Below are positions 27,505 to 35,924 of a stretch of DNA of 64,000 bases, piece after piece. The notes below the pieces were generated by a model, which did not search any database, had not been told where the DNA came from, and was given only the letters and a program-made list of their open reading frames with translations. Position numbers and translations under genes: made by a program. Within the stretch, counting starts at the first letter, position 1. Each line of letters starts with the position of its first letter. Origin of the DNA: Paenibacillus sedimenti (lineage in GTDB: Bacteria; Bacillota; Bacilli; Paenibacillales; NBRC-103111); the NCBI RefSeq assembly GCF_014534655.1, contig NZ_JACVVD010000002.1:124001-188000 (forward strand). Reading direction: 5' to 3'.

Positions 27505-29784
27505 TTAATAACTCGTCAGCAGCCAGTTTTCCTTGGACATGTTAAGTTTTCCGGCTCCCGATCCGTTAGATGCTATAAGTCTTGTTTTCAAGGTCGATGG
27601 ATCATCAGCAGTGTAGCTGTATGGCAAAGAGGTGAATCCGTTCCATGAGAAAGTTTTTACCGGAGCAGGTACTGGGGCCAGAGGACTGCCTTCGGTATCA
27701 CTGCTTCCTCTAAACGTGCTGCCGTCCAAGGAATAGATCGTATCCACTGCTTGGATTTTACCTGTATATCTTGCATCTGACGGATCAGCTTGATTGTTGC
27801 GCACTGGAGAGATAACATCAATAATTTGCGACTTCTCGAGCAATACGGCGCCATCTTCGGTGGATATTGCTCCATTGCTCGTTACTCCGAAATGGTAGCC
27901 CTTTGAAGACAATGCTTTTTCCATTGCCGATGTCAGCTTTTTCTTGGCAGCCCGTGTTCCGGAATTATCCATCACAATGTTGTAGGCGTGCACATTGCCT
28001 GCTCGGAGACGAGGCATACGGTCTTGAATATTCTCGTAGTAGTTGTGATGAAGAGTAACTTGAAGATTCGCATTGTCGGAAGCGAATTCTGTTGCGCCGA
28101 CAAGATGCCCTTTCTTTTGCCCGGCTGCGATTGCGATAATATCATCCTTGCTCAAACCGACGGCGCTGCTTCTCAAATATGCGTACATCGGATAAGCGGA
28201 CTGATTGGCTTCCATGGCATCGATTTGCCGGGTTACCCAACTGTTCGCGCTTTGATCATCTCCCTTAAAAGTAGACCAAGAAACCGTGACGCCATTGCTT
28301 CCCTTTTTCACATCGAGTAAGCCATCATAAGCTTTGTTAAAGGTACAGTGATCGATCCATACTTTTTGGCTGGCACCTTCAACCGTGATATAATCCCAAT
28401 CGTTCTTGTCATAATTGCCTTTTGTCGCTTCATCCCATTCCCATAGTTCATCGAATTCGAGATTTCGGATGATTACGTTCGAGCTGTATTTCACGCTTAA
28501 GGCCGCATGTTTGATCTTTGCGCCGTTCGTCGAAAATATCGTTAGACCATTGAAGCTGTCGATGCTAATTTTACTGACTCCCGTTGTTTTAAGAACAGGA
28601 TGGGTAAGGGCGCTATTGTGTGAAGCAAAAGGGGATACCTGCGCTGTCGCCGGAATTTCATTCCAACCCAGATTGAGATCGTTCATAATCTCGATTACTT
28701 TGATGCCGGAGCCTTTCTTTAAAGCGGCTGCAAGGTCAGTCGCATTGAAAACCTTCTTGTAACGCGCATCCGTCTCCTCTATACTGCCGCCTCCCGTATT
28801 CCCTGCTGAAAATCCCGTTAAGCTATACTCGCTCAAAGTGCCGGGAGCGGCCGGTTGGGTTGGTTCCGCTGTTGGCGTAGGAGCCGGTGTTTCAGCAGGT
28901 GCTGCCGTCGGCGCCGGCGTTGCAGTCGGCTCTGCAGATGGCGTTGCAGTCGGCTCTGCGGTCGGTGTCGCGGTCGGCTCTGCAGATGGCGTTGCAGTCG
29001 GCTCTGCGGTCGGTGTCGCGGTCGGCTCTGCAGATGGCGTTGCAGTCGACTCTGCAGTTGGTGTTGCAGTTGGCTCAGCAGAAGGCGTTGCAGCCGGTTC
29101 TGCAGAAGGCGTTGCAGTCGGCTCAGCAGTTGGTGTCGGGCTTGATGTGGATGACGAGCTGTCGGATACGATGATGTCATCGAAATTGGCGATGGTTTTG
29201 TATGCAATCAGTCCGACTGCTCCTGAAGTTAAACTGCTATCTGTAGCGGAAAGCTGCAAAGTGTCGTTTACGTACATCTTGATGGAGGAACCGCTCATTT
29301 CGAGTTTGATCGTGTACCAGGTTCCGGCTTCAAGGCCAAAATTCGTTTTGCTGGCCAGGGTCGTTGTAGAACCGCTCACTTTTTTGCGGATTTCCAAAGT
29401 TCCCCCGCTGCTGTTATACAAAGACGCCGCATAGAAGTTATTCCCGTCTTTGTACCTTCCAGCTACATAAGTGCGGTTTGAGCCATTGAAGTTATCAACC
29501 TTTACTTTAGCCTCGACACTGTAGTCGGTCCATGATTGATTGCCTGCGGATGTACGGCCCTCACTAGTACCGGATTGATAATACACATAATTGCCTGCAT
29601 CCTGCACGACAGACCAAGTACCGCTAGTTGATGTCCAGCCGGTTGATTGACCGTCTTCAAAATTGCTGCTCAGCAGTGTCGCTGCATTAGCGGGGTACAT
29701 CAAAAATAACGAAACAATGAGTGTAAGACCCAAAATTAACGCTGTGTAGACTTCGTTCCTTCTTCCCGATTTGATTGTTTGCAT
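27505..29784 (-). CDS. Secreted modular pectate lyase, PL1
   Basis: It cleaves polygalacturonate outside the cell by beta-elimination. The start at 29784 is set by AAGGAG at 29792-29797. Parts in order: signal peptide (1 to about 34, ending YPANAA), a LamG/DUF1080-like beta-sandwich (about 36-205), a Pro/Thr/Ala/Glu linker of PTATPSAE repeats (about 210-320), and a PL1 catalytic beta-helix (about 325-759). Family motifs are KVWIDHCTF (about 475) and DRMPRLRAGNVHAYNIV (about 588). The leader RNA carries a c-di-GMP riboswitch. This is the only clearly secreted pectinase in the window. Confidence 0.93.
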   Translation of the reverse strand: MQTIKSGRRNEVYTALILGLTLIVSLFLMYPANAATLLSSNFEDGQSTGWTSTSGTWSVVQDAGNYVYYQSGTSEGRTSAGNQSWTDYSVEAKVKVDNFNGSNRTYVAGRYKDGNNFYAASLYNSSGGTLEIRKKVSGSTTTLASKTNFGLEAGTWYTIKLEMSGSSIKMYVNDTLQLSATDSSLTSGAVGLIAYKTIANFDDIIVSDSSSSTSSPTPTAEPTATPSAEPAATPSAEPTATPTAESTATPSAEPTATPTAEPTATPSAEPTATPTAEPTATPSAEPTATPAPTAAPAETPAPTPTAEPTQPAAPGTLSEYSLTGFSAGNTGGGSIEETDARYKKVFNATDLAAALKKGSGIKVIEIMNDLNLGWNEIPATAQVSPFASHNSALTHPVLKTTGVSKISIDSFNGLTIFSTNGAKIKHAALSVKYSSNVIIRNLEFDELWEWDEATKGNYDKNDWDYITVEGASQKVWIDHCTFNKAYDGLLDVKKGSNGVTVSWSTFKGDDQSANSWVTRQIDAMEANQSAYPMYAYLRSSAVGLSKDDIIAIAAGQKKGHLVGATEFASDNANLQVTLHHNYYENIQDRMPRLRAGNVHAYNIVMDNSGTRAAKKKLTSAMEKALSSKGYHFGVTSNGAISTEDGAVLLEKSQIIDVISPVRNNQADPSDARYTGKIQAVDTIYSLDGSTFRGSSDTEGSPLAPVPAPVKTFSWNGFTSLPYSYTADDPSTLKTRLIASNGSGAGKLNMSKENWLLTSY
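28860..29140 (-). repeat. Linker-coding tandem repeat of the pectate lyase
   Basis: The DNA encoding PTATPSAE/PTATPTAE repeats has a 48-bp period; copies beginning at 28931 and 28979 are identical and a third, partial copy starts at 29027. This indicates recent slippage expansion. Confidence 0.85.
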
Positions 29785-29925
29785 GAGTGATCTCCTTCGA
29801 TTCATTTTGTAATTGTCGATCGCGCCACTGTCGGTACCGCATGTTCTTCTACTGCTATAGGCAGTTCTCGATCACCACCTTTATTACGTGAAAATCTTGT
29901 CGGCTAACGTGTCAACATGTCAGCT

Positions 29926-29963
29926 AACAAAAAGAACCTTCCTGTGCAGACAGGTAAGGTTCT
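29926..29963 (-). terminator. Riboswitch expression-platform terminator
   Basis: Read on the minus strand, AGAACCTT-A-CCTGT, loop CTGC, ACAGG-AAGGTTCT, then TTTTTG. It lies between the aptamer and the pectate lyase start. Confidence 0.92.
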
Positions 29964-29969
29964 CATGGT

Positions 29970-30072
29970 GTCCCCGTCTTTCGGTAACTGGCTGGCATAT
30001 ACGGCTTTCGCCACAGAAGCCCCTCTAGCTTTGCGTCACTGGCTTTCGCCAGGTTTGCCTTTGTCGAGATTT
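29970..30072 (-). ncRNA. Cyclic di-GMP-I (GEMM-I) riboswitch aptamer
   Basis: The minus strand reads GGCAAACC, a GCGAAAGC tetraloop hairpin, GTGACGCAAAGC, a second hairpin with GGCGAAAGCC, then ATGCCAGCCAGTTACCG. These are the conserved blocks of the c-di-GMP-I class in the right order, including the GNRA tetraloop and the GACGCAAAGC junction. A terminator follows directly, so it should control transcription of the pectate lyase. Whether ligand turns it on or off cannot be told by eye. Confidence 0.92.
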
Positions 30073-30113
30073 GTTAATGATAATTGATTTATGGCGAAAA
30101 ATGTAACAATATC

Positions 30114-30119
30114 ATTATA
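30114..30119 (-). promoter_or_regulatory. -10 of the riboswitch/pectate lyase transcript
   Basis: TATAAT on the minus strand, about 40 bases upstream of the aptamer. The -35 is poor, so an activator may be needed. The implied leader is about 320 bases. Confidence 0.55.
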
Positions 30120-30267
30120 CAAGTCTAATAGAGTATTTGTTGATAGTACTTATTGCATATTTTCCATAAATGTCCGATCGAGACTTTCGCTTTGATGAAG
30201 GCTGGAATGGGCAGGCTATGCTCTGGTATGATGAAGGAAATACTTGCTAAAAAGGGGTTTACAGCGT

Positions 30268-30588
30268 ATGAAATACAAGCTGCTTGGTGTGGTTATGCTG
30301 GCTCTTAGCTTGTCCGCCTGCGGAAGCAACGACAAAGGCAATCAAGCTGAGCCGGCAGCCGTGAAGGCGGACGGCCCGACAGTCTATAAAAATTTTTGCA
30401 TCTCCTGTCATGGCGGCAATTTGCAAGGCGGGGAGGGGCCAAACCTCCAAAAAGTCGGGGAACGCCTCTCCGAAGAGGAGATCATGAAGCGTATCCAAAA
30501 AGGCGGAGGCGGTATGCCGCCCTTCCAAGTATCGTTAAAGGAAGAAGAGTTAAAGGCCTTATCAGCCTGGTTGGCTGGACTGAAATAA
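30268..30588 (+). CDS. Lipoprotein c-type cytochrome (c551/CccB-like)
   Basis: This small electron carrier is anchored outside the membrane. The signal peptide ends in SLSAC (C18, lipobox). The heme motif is C44-I-S-C47-H48 and the distal Met is in GGGGMPPF. Its size of 106 residues fits the Firmicute c551 group that delivers electrons to a terminal oxidase. The ATG at 30268 follows AAAGGGG. It stands alone. Confidence 0.92.
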   Translation: MKYKLLGVVMLALSLSACGSNDKGNQAEPAAVKADGPTVYKNFCISCHGGNLQGGEGPNLQKVGERLSEEEIMKRIQKGGGGMPPFQVSLKEEELKALSAWLAGLK

Positions 30589-30789
30589 TGAAAACTCATC
30601 TCACCACATCAGAAAGATAATTCACTAAAGCGCTAAAGCGCGGTGAATACTTTCTGATTGGCGAATAAACCTACCGCTGAACGCGGTCGCTCATCTTCGA
30701 AAGGCTTCGATAAAGGTTTATCTCATTTTCAGGTTGCCTACACAATTTCTTCACAATTGATCTTTATAATGAGGGGCCAGAGGAGAGTG

Positions 30790-32796
30790 ATGAACATGCA
30801 CTTGAACTTGAAGCCCCGGAGCCGTCTGCACGCCAAGACGAGATCGAACCGTCCGGGAGCGATGCTCGTCTGTTTGTTTTTCCTAGTTTGCTTACCGATT
30901 TTGTCGGTAATTGGAGTGGAATTTCTCGAACGAGGATCCTTGCAAGATACTTTACATTGGAGTTTATCCTATAAACCGCTATTCATTTTAAACGTTGGGT
31001 TATCGTTTTGTTTACTAGTTTTCATATACGCGATCGTGGGATCTCCAGCCATAGCAGGAGCCATATCGACCTTAGTGCTTGGCGTTATGGCGCTGATCAG
31101 TTATTTGAAGGTGAAAATGATCGGGGAGCCCTTCTTTCCGTGGGACATATTGCTGAATAAAGAAAGCATGGATATTGCTTCGCTGGTTACCGGTAAAGCT
31201 GCGTTGGTCCGAATTGGATCAATCGCCGCGGCTGTCATTCTGGTGCTGATGTTGAGATGGGTGATGCCGCGCATGAAAATGCCGGTTGTTTGGCGCGCCG
31301 TTATGGGGCTTTGCGCTCTATACGCATTGTACGCATTTGGCGTTAAAACGCCGCTGGCCGGTAAAATTCTAGACCGCGCCGGAGTGAGCGAGATCGTCTG
31401 GAATCAACAGGAGAACTACACGAATAATGGAATAGCGCTGGCGTTTACGTTGAATGTCAAAAATTCCATCGTTCAAAAGCCGGCCACCTATAGCAATGAA
31501 TCGATCGCGGCGGTAGCTGCTGATATAAAAGAAGAAGGGCTTAAACAGGCTAAGGGCTCAGACCCCCTGAACGGGAAAAAGCCGAACGTCATTTTCATTA
31601 TGAGTGAGGCGTTTTGGGATCCGACCTTGCTGCCGAATGTGTCATTTAGCGAGGATCCGCTTCCGACCGTTCATCGTTTGCAAAAGGAGTCAACGTCCGG
31701 CTACCTGCTGTCGCCCCAATTCGGCGGCGGTACGAGCAATGTGGAATTCGAGGTGTTGACCGGCAATTCCATGAGTTTCCTGCCCGGCGGTTCGATTCCG
31801 TACCAGCAATATGTAAGCAAGCCCGTTCCGAGTTTGGCGAGTTATTTTGCCGATCTGGGTTATAAAAGCATGGGCATCCACTCTTATGAGGGATGGTTCT
31901 GGGACCGTGATAATGTGTATAAACAGCTCGGTTTTGAGAGCTTCAAGAGCAGTGAAAATTTCGAAAATCCAGAGGTCAAAGGCTTTTTTATCTCGGATGC
32001 GGAAGTATCCAAAGACATCATTCGAGAAGTGGATAACACGGCGAATCCAATGTTCATTTATACCGTGACGATGCAAAATCACGGACCGTACGATACACCG
32101 CGCTACGGTCAAAACTCGATACAAGTGCAAGGCAACTTGACGCCGGAAGCGAAGTCGATGCTGGAGACTTATACGCAAGGTGCGCGTGATGCGGATCAAA
32201 GCTTGCAGATGCTGATCGATCACTACGAGAAGTCTGACGAGCCGACGATGATCGTGTTCTATGGCGATCATCTGCCGATCCTCGGTCTTGATTACCAGGT
32301 ATATGCCGAGTCCGGCTTCGTTCATACCGGCAAAGCGAACGAGTGGACGCTCGAAGAGGTGAAAAAAATGCACAGCATCCCGCTCGTCATGTGGTCGAAC
32401 TTCGACATGCCCAAGCAGCAAATTCCGCTGCTCAGCGACTCTTTTCTCGGCGCGCATGTGCTGGATATGCTGCATTTGGAGAAGCCGGCTAATTTCGCGC
32501 TGAACGCAAAGTTAGCCTCTGAAGTGCCCGGCCTCCTGAATAACCTGGTCGTGGACAGCGACCAAGGACTTCATGCCGAGGCGCCGGATTCGGTTAAAGC
32601 GCTCATTGAGGACTACCGCAATGTACAGTATGACCTGCTCTTCGGCAAGCAGTACATGGCCTCGCATCTCGACCACGACTACTTGACGAAGACGGCGCAG
32701 ACCGGCTACAATGCCGAGTTCGGAGCGCAGGTCGGCGCGCGGTCGGCGATGGAGAGCGGCAGCACGCCTGACGCGAAACCGGCGAGTGCTCATTAG
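30790..32796 (+). CDS. LtaS-like membrane sulfatase (lipoteichoic acid synthase family)
   Basis: The family polymerises or transfers glycerol phosphate from phosphatidylglycerol onto envelope glycolipid outside the membrane. About five N-terminal helices occupy residues 20-190, followed by an extracellular sulfatase domain from about 264 (KPNVIFIMSEAFWDPT). The nucleophile Thr is in GGGTSNVEFEVLTG (about 315), and YGDHLP (about 491) supplies metal ligands. Two starts are possible (30790 or 30796) after AGAGGAG. A terminator follows. It could be the synthase or a primase-like paralogue. Confidence 0.9.
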   Translation: MNMHLNLKPRSRLHAKTRSNRPGAMLVCLFFLVCLPILSVIGVEFLERGSLQDTLHWSLSYKPLFILNVGLSFCLLVFIYAIVGSPAIAGAISTLVLGVMALISYLKVKMIGEPFFPWDILLNKESMDIASLVTGKAALVRIGSIAAAVILVLMLRWVMPRMKMPVVWRAVMGLCALYALYAFGVKTPLAGKILDRAGVSEIVWNQQENYTNNGIALAFTLNVKNSIVQKPATYSNESIAAVAADIKEEGLKQAKGSDPLNGKKPNVIFIMSEAFWDPTLLPNVSFSEDPLPTVHRLQKESTSGYLLSPQFGGGTSNVEFEVLTGNSMSFLPGGSIPYQQYVSKPVPSLASYFADLGYKSMGIHSYEGWFWDRDNVYKQLGFESFKSSENFENPEVKGFFISDAEVSKDIIREVDNTANPMFIYTVTMQNHGPYDTPRYGQNSIQVQGNLTPEAKSMLETYTQGARDADQSLQMLIDHYEKSDEPTMIVFYGDHLPILGLDYQVYAESGFVHTGKANEWTLEEVKKMHSIPLVMWSNFDMPKQQIPLLSDSFLGAHVLDMLHLEKPANFALNAKLASEVPGLLNNLVVDSDQGLHAEAPDSVKALIEDYRNVQYDLLFGKQYMASHLDHDYLTKTAQTGYNAEFGAQVGARSAMESGSTPDAKPASAH

Positions 32797-32811
32797 CCGT
32801 ACCCTCATAGA

Positions 32812-32854
32812 AAAAACCTTCAGCTCCACAATAATGTGGAATTGAAGGTTTTTC
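32812..32854 (+). terminator. Terminator after the LtaS-like gene
   Basis: AAAACCTTCA, inner CTCCACA/TGTGGAA arms, TGAAGGTTTT, T-run. Confidence 0.9.
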
Positions 32855-33307
32855 TGCTGTTAGAATAACGTACGACAGATAATTTGCTGAAATCGGGTAT
32901 TTTATCCTGTACAATTTACAGTTCATACAAGCCGAACTCACATCATAGACGAAAAAAGATGCAGTAGTTGCAGTTCACTATCGCAGTCCGATTTCGCCCA
33001 ATTGCAAAAACGTGGTGAATGGAGTTAGCGGCTGGAGTACGATTTTGCCAGCTTACAATGCGCTCATCGAACATTCTCTTACACAAACCATTCTGCAATT
33101 TTGTAAAATCGGACTCCAAACTGTATTGGTAGATGTATCTTATATGCAATTATGTTTTTCCAGACTCTAGTAGCGATATAATCGTGCAAAAAAACCATTG
33201 CCAACCGCAGGGGAATTTTGGTAATATAAATTTCTCTCTCTACGCAGCGGCTGGGAAGATCATCTATGTTCTAGTGAAACATGTTCTGAAAAAACAGGAG
33301 GTGTTAC
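32855..33307. other. Intergenic region with a large imperfect inverted repeat
   Basis: No gene seen in about 450 bases. Arms at 32985-33006 and 33094-33115 match at 18 of 22 positions (AGTCCGATTT and AATTGCA blocks) and enclose 87 bases. No T-tract follows. The following gene has AGGAGGTG at 33297-33304. Confidence 0.55.
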
Positions 33308-34084
33308 ATGCTTTTTGCAGTTTTGGCGCGCAAGGCGTACGCCAGGAACTTGCAGTATCGTGGTGCGCATTTGCTGCACAATGCGGTAAGCGCGGCGTTT
33401 GGCTTTATTTATGCGAGCATCTGGACCGGTCTGGGCGGCGAGGCTTCGCTCGGCGATTATGGCCAGAAGGGGATTGTGAGCTACATCGCCTTTAACCAGG
33501 CCATTCTTTGGATCACGTTATTCACGACGAACGGGCTCGGACTTGAGCAGTCGGTTCGTACCGGACAGATTGCGGTCGATCTGATGCGGCCGGTGCACTT
33601 GTTCTACCAGGCGATGAGCCGGGAGTGGGGGCAAGTGATCTACAATTTTATCTACAAGTTTCTGCCGATTTATATCCTCTATTTCTTCATCTTCTCCTTA
33701 CAGCTCCCGCATCAAGCATCCGTTTATGGCTGGACAGCGGCAGCGCTCGTACTTGCTGCCTACATTTCTATTTGCACGAACTATTTAATTGGCGTCGCCG
33801 CCTTATGGACAACTGAATCCCGATGGTTCTACTGGGTGAATTATGCGTTGAGCATGCTGTTATCCGGTTTTTTTATCCCTTTGGAGTGGTTGCCCGACTG
33901 GCTGCGGACGATTAGTTTTTGGTCGCCTTACCCGTATTTGCTCTATTATCCCACTCGGATCTACATGCAGCTTGAACATGGAACGGTTGTGCTCGGCGCC
34001 CTTATTTGGTGCATCGGGTTTACTTGTGTCTGCCTGGCAGTGACGCATGGGGTACGTAAAAAGCTGGAGGTGCAGGGAGGATGA
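33308..34084 (+). CDS. ABC-2 type exporter permease (PF06182-like), first subunit
   Basis: This 258-residue integral membrane protein has about six helices. It belongs to the paired ABC-2 permeases that accompany a NatA-like ATPase of about 320 residues (LGGEASLGDYGQKGIVSYIAFNQAILWITLF is in the conserved N-terminal part, split here as LGGEASLGDYG and IVSYIAFNQAILW). The three genes 33308-35884 form a transporter of unknown substrate. Its stop lies 2 bases before the start chosen for the second subunit. Confidence 0.88.
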   Translation: MLFAVLARKAYARNLQYRGAHLLHNAVSAAFGFIYASIWTGLGGEASLGDYGQKGIVSYIAFNQAILWITLFTTNGLGLEQSVRTGQIAVDLMRPVHLFYQAMSREWGQVIYNFIYKFLPIYILYFFIFSLQLPHQASVYGWTAAALVLAAYISICTNYLIGVAALWTTESRWFYWVNYALSMLLSGFFIPLEWLPDWLRTISFWSPYPYLLYYPTRIYMQLEHGTVVLGALIWCIGFTCVCLAVTHGVRKKLEVQGG

Positions 34085-34086
34085 CC

Positions 34087-34872
34087 ATGCTGAAGCTGTA
34101 TATGCTGCTCATCAAGGCCAGTTTGCGAAGCCGGATGCAATATAAATTCAACTTTCTATTCTCGACTGTGATGGCGGCGATGGTACATGTTTCGGAGTTT
34201 TTGATGGTGGCGCTCGTGCTCATGCGGTTCGGCAACATCAAAGGCTGGAGCCTGTACGAAGTATGTTACCTGTATGGCGTTATGATGATGTCCAGAGCGA
34301 TTTATCGCTCTTTTGCCTCGGATGTGCATCACCTGGAAAAATATCTCGTATCCGGCGACCTCGATCCGCTTTTGACGCGGCCGATACCGGTGCTGCTTGC
34401 GCTGATGACGCAAAACAACCGCATTTTAATTGCCGAAATGGCGCAGGGCATCCTTCTGCTGGTCTTTTCAATGAGAGCCTTGATGGCAGATGGGAGGCTC
34501 GATTGGTCTGCCGTTCCGTTTACACTGCTGATTATTGCGACGGGAACCGTCATCTTATTCGCCATCGGCCTGGCGACTGCCGCTGCGGGCTTCTGGCTGA
34601 CCCGAATCGAATCGCTGCAAAACATGACCGAAGACGCCTCGCAAACGGCGGCACGATATCCGCTGTCCCTTTATCCCAGGTGGCTGCAGGGTGCGCTGCT
34701 CGTACTCATTCCCGTTGGTTTTGTAAACTACGTACCCACCTTATATCTGCTTCGTGATCAGGGGGGCATCGGGATGCTTCTCGGGACGATAGCCGTTGCC
34801 GCAGTCTCTTTACTGCTCGCCATGCGCTTCTGGAAGCTAGGCTTGTCCCGCTATCAAAGTACAGGAAGCTGA
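34087..34872 (+). CDS. ABC-2 type exporter permease, second subunit
   Basis: The partner permease of 261 residues also has about six helices. GGGAGG at 34075-34080 favours the ATG at 34087; an earlier ATG at 34081 overlaps the previous stop. It is homologous in layout to the first subunit and probably forms a heterodimer with it. Confidence 0.88.
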   Translation: MLKLYMLLIKASLRSRMQYKFNFLFSTVMAAMVHVSEFLMVALVLMRFGNIKGWSLYEVCYLYGVMMMSRAIYRSFASDVHHLEKYLVSGDLDPLLTRPIPVLLALMTQNNRILIAEMAQGILLLVFSMRALMADGRLDWSAVPFTLLIIATGTVILFAIGLATAAAGFWLTRIESLQNMTEDASQTAARYPLSLYPRWLQGALLVLIPVGFVNYVPTLYLLRDQGGIGMLLGTIAVAAVSLLLAMRFWKLGLSRYQSTGS

Positions 34873-34912
34873 TCGGATATAGCTAAGAATAGGAAGGAGT
34901 GCTCACTACGAT

Positions 34913-35884
34913 ATGATAACCGTCAATCATTTACGCAAAACGTTTCAAACCCCGCTTGTCCAAGAAGGGAAATTTGCCGGTATCCGCACCTTGCTATCCA
35001 GAGCCTACAAAGAGAAAGAAGCGGTGCACGATGTCAGCTTCACGATTGAACCGGGCGAATTTGTCGGGTATATTGGACCTAATGGCGCAGGCAAATCGAC
35101 AACGATCAAAATGCTGACCGGAATCCTGCATCCGACTTCAGGCGAAGTGCTCATACACGGGCTCAGCCCGCAAAAACACCGAAGGCGTGTCGTTCAGCAC
35201 CTAGGTGTCGTATTCGGCCAGCGGAGCCAGCTCTGGTGGGATTTGCCGGTCAAAGATTCCTATGAAATTCTGGCCGCGATGTATCGCGTCGATGAAGTTT
35301 CGGCACGCCGCAGGCTTGGCGAATTAACAGAGCTGCTGGACCTCGGCGAGTTCCTGGATACCCCTGTTCGCAAGCTGTCACTTGGGCAGCGTATGCGGGC
35401 TGATTTGGCTGCGGCTATGCTGCATGATCCGGATATATTGTTTCTCGATGAACCGACGATTGGGCTCGATGTGGTCGCCAAGCGGAACATTCGCGGCTTT
35501 TTGAAGGCGTTAAATCAGGATTTCGGCAAAACGATTCTGCTTACCACGCACGATATGGACGATATCGAGCAGCTGTGCGAGCGCGTCATCGTAATCAACC
35601 ACGGACAAATCGGCTACGACGGCTCGATTGCCGAGCTGCGCGGGAAGATCGGACTGCCGACGATGATGAAGGTGACCTTTCGAGGCCCTTATCAAGTGCC
35701 GGCAAGCTGGGATTTACCGTTTCGCGTCGTGGAACAACAGGCGGATATGCTTACCTTAGCCTGCAACCGCCAGGAACTGAAGGCAATGGATGTACTGCGC
35801 GTCGTCAGCAGTTGGGGCGACATGGACGATGTACATATGGAAGAACCGGAGTTTGAAGAGGTCATCCACGGGGTATATAAATAG
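34913..35884 (+). CDS. ABC transporter ATPase of the ABC-2 exporter (NatA-like)
   Basis: It powers the two permeases upstream. Walker A is IGPNGAGKST (about 57-66), the signature is LSLGQRMRADLAAAML, Walker B is ILFLDEPTIGLD, and the switch His is in LTTHDMDDIEQL. About 80 extra C-terminal residues form the domain usual in this ATPase class. The 40-base gap to helD leaves room for co-transcription. Confidence 0.92.
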   Translation: MITVNHLRKTFQTPLVQEGKFAGIRTLLSRAYKEKEAVHDVSFTIEPGEFVGYIGPNGAGKSTTIKMLTGILHPTSGEVLIHGLSPQKHRRRVVQHLGVVFGQRSQLWWDLPVKDSYEILAAMYRVDEVSARRRLGELTELLDLGEFLDTPVRKLSLGQRMRADLAAAMLHDPDILFLDEPTIGLDVVAKRNIRGFLKALNQDFGKTILLTTHDMDDIEQLCERVIVINHGQIGYDGSIAELRGKIGLPTMMKVTFRGPYQVPASWDLPFRVVEQQADMLTLACNRQELKAMDVLRVVSSWGDMDDVHMEEPEFEEVIHGVYK

Positions 35885-35924
35885 ATAACAAAACCATGAG
35901 CGGATCGGGAGGAGAGACACCTAT

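Noticed and set aside
28838..29434. Glycine/alanine/valine-rich frame on the plus strand
   Set aside because: It is the complement of the repetitive Pro/Thr linker of the pectate lyase.
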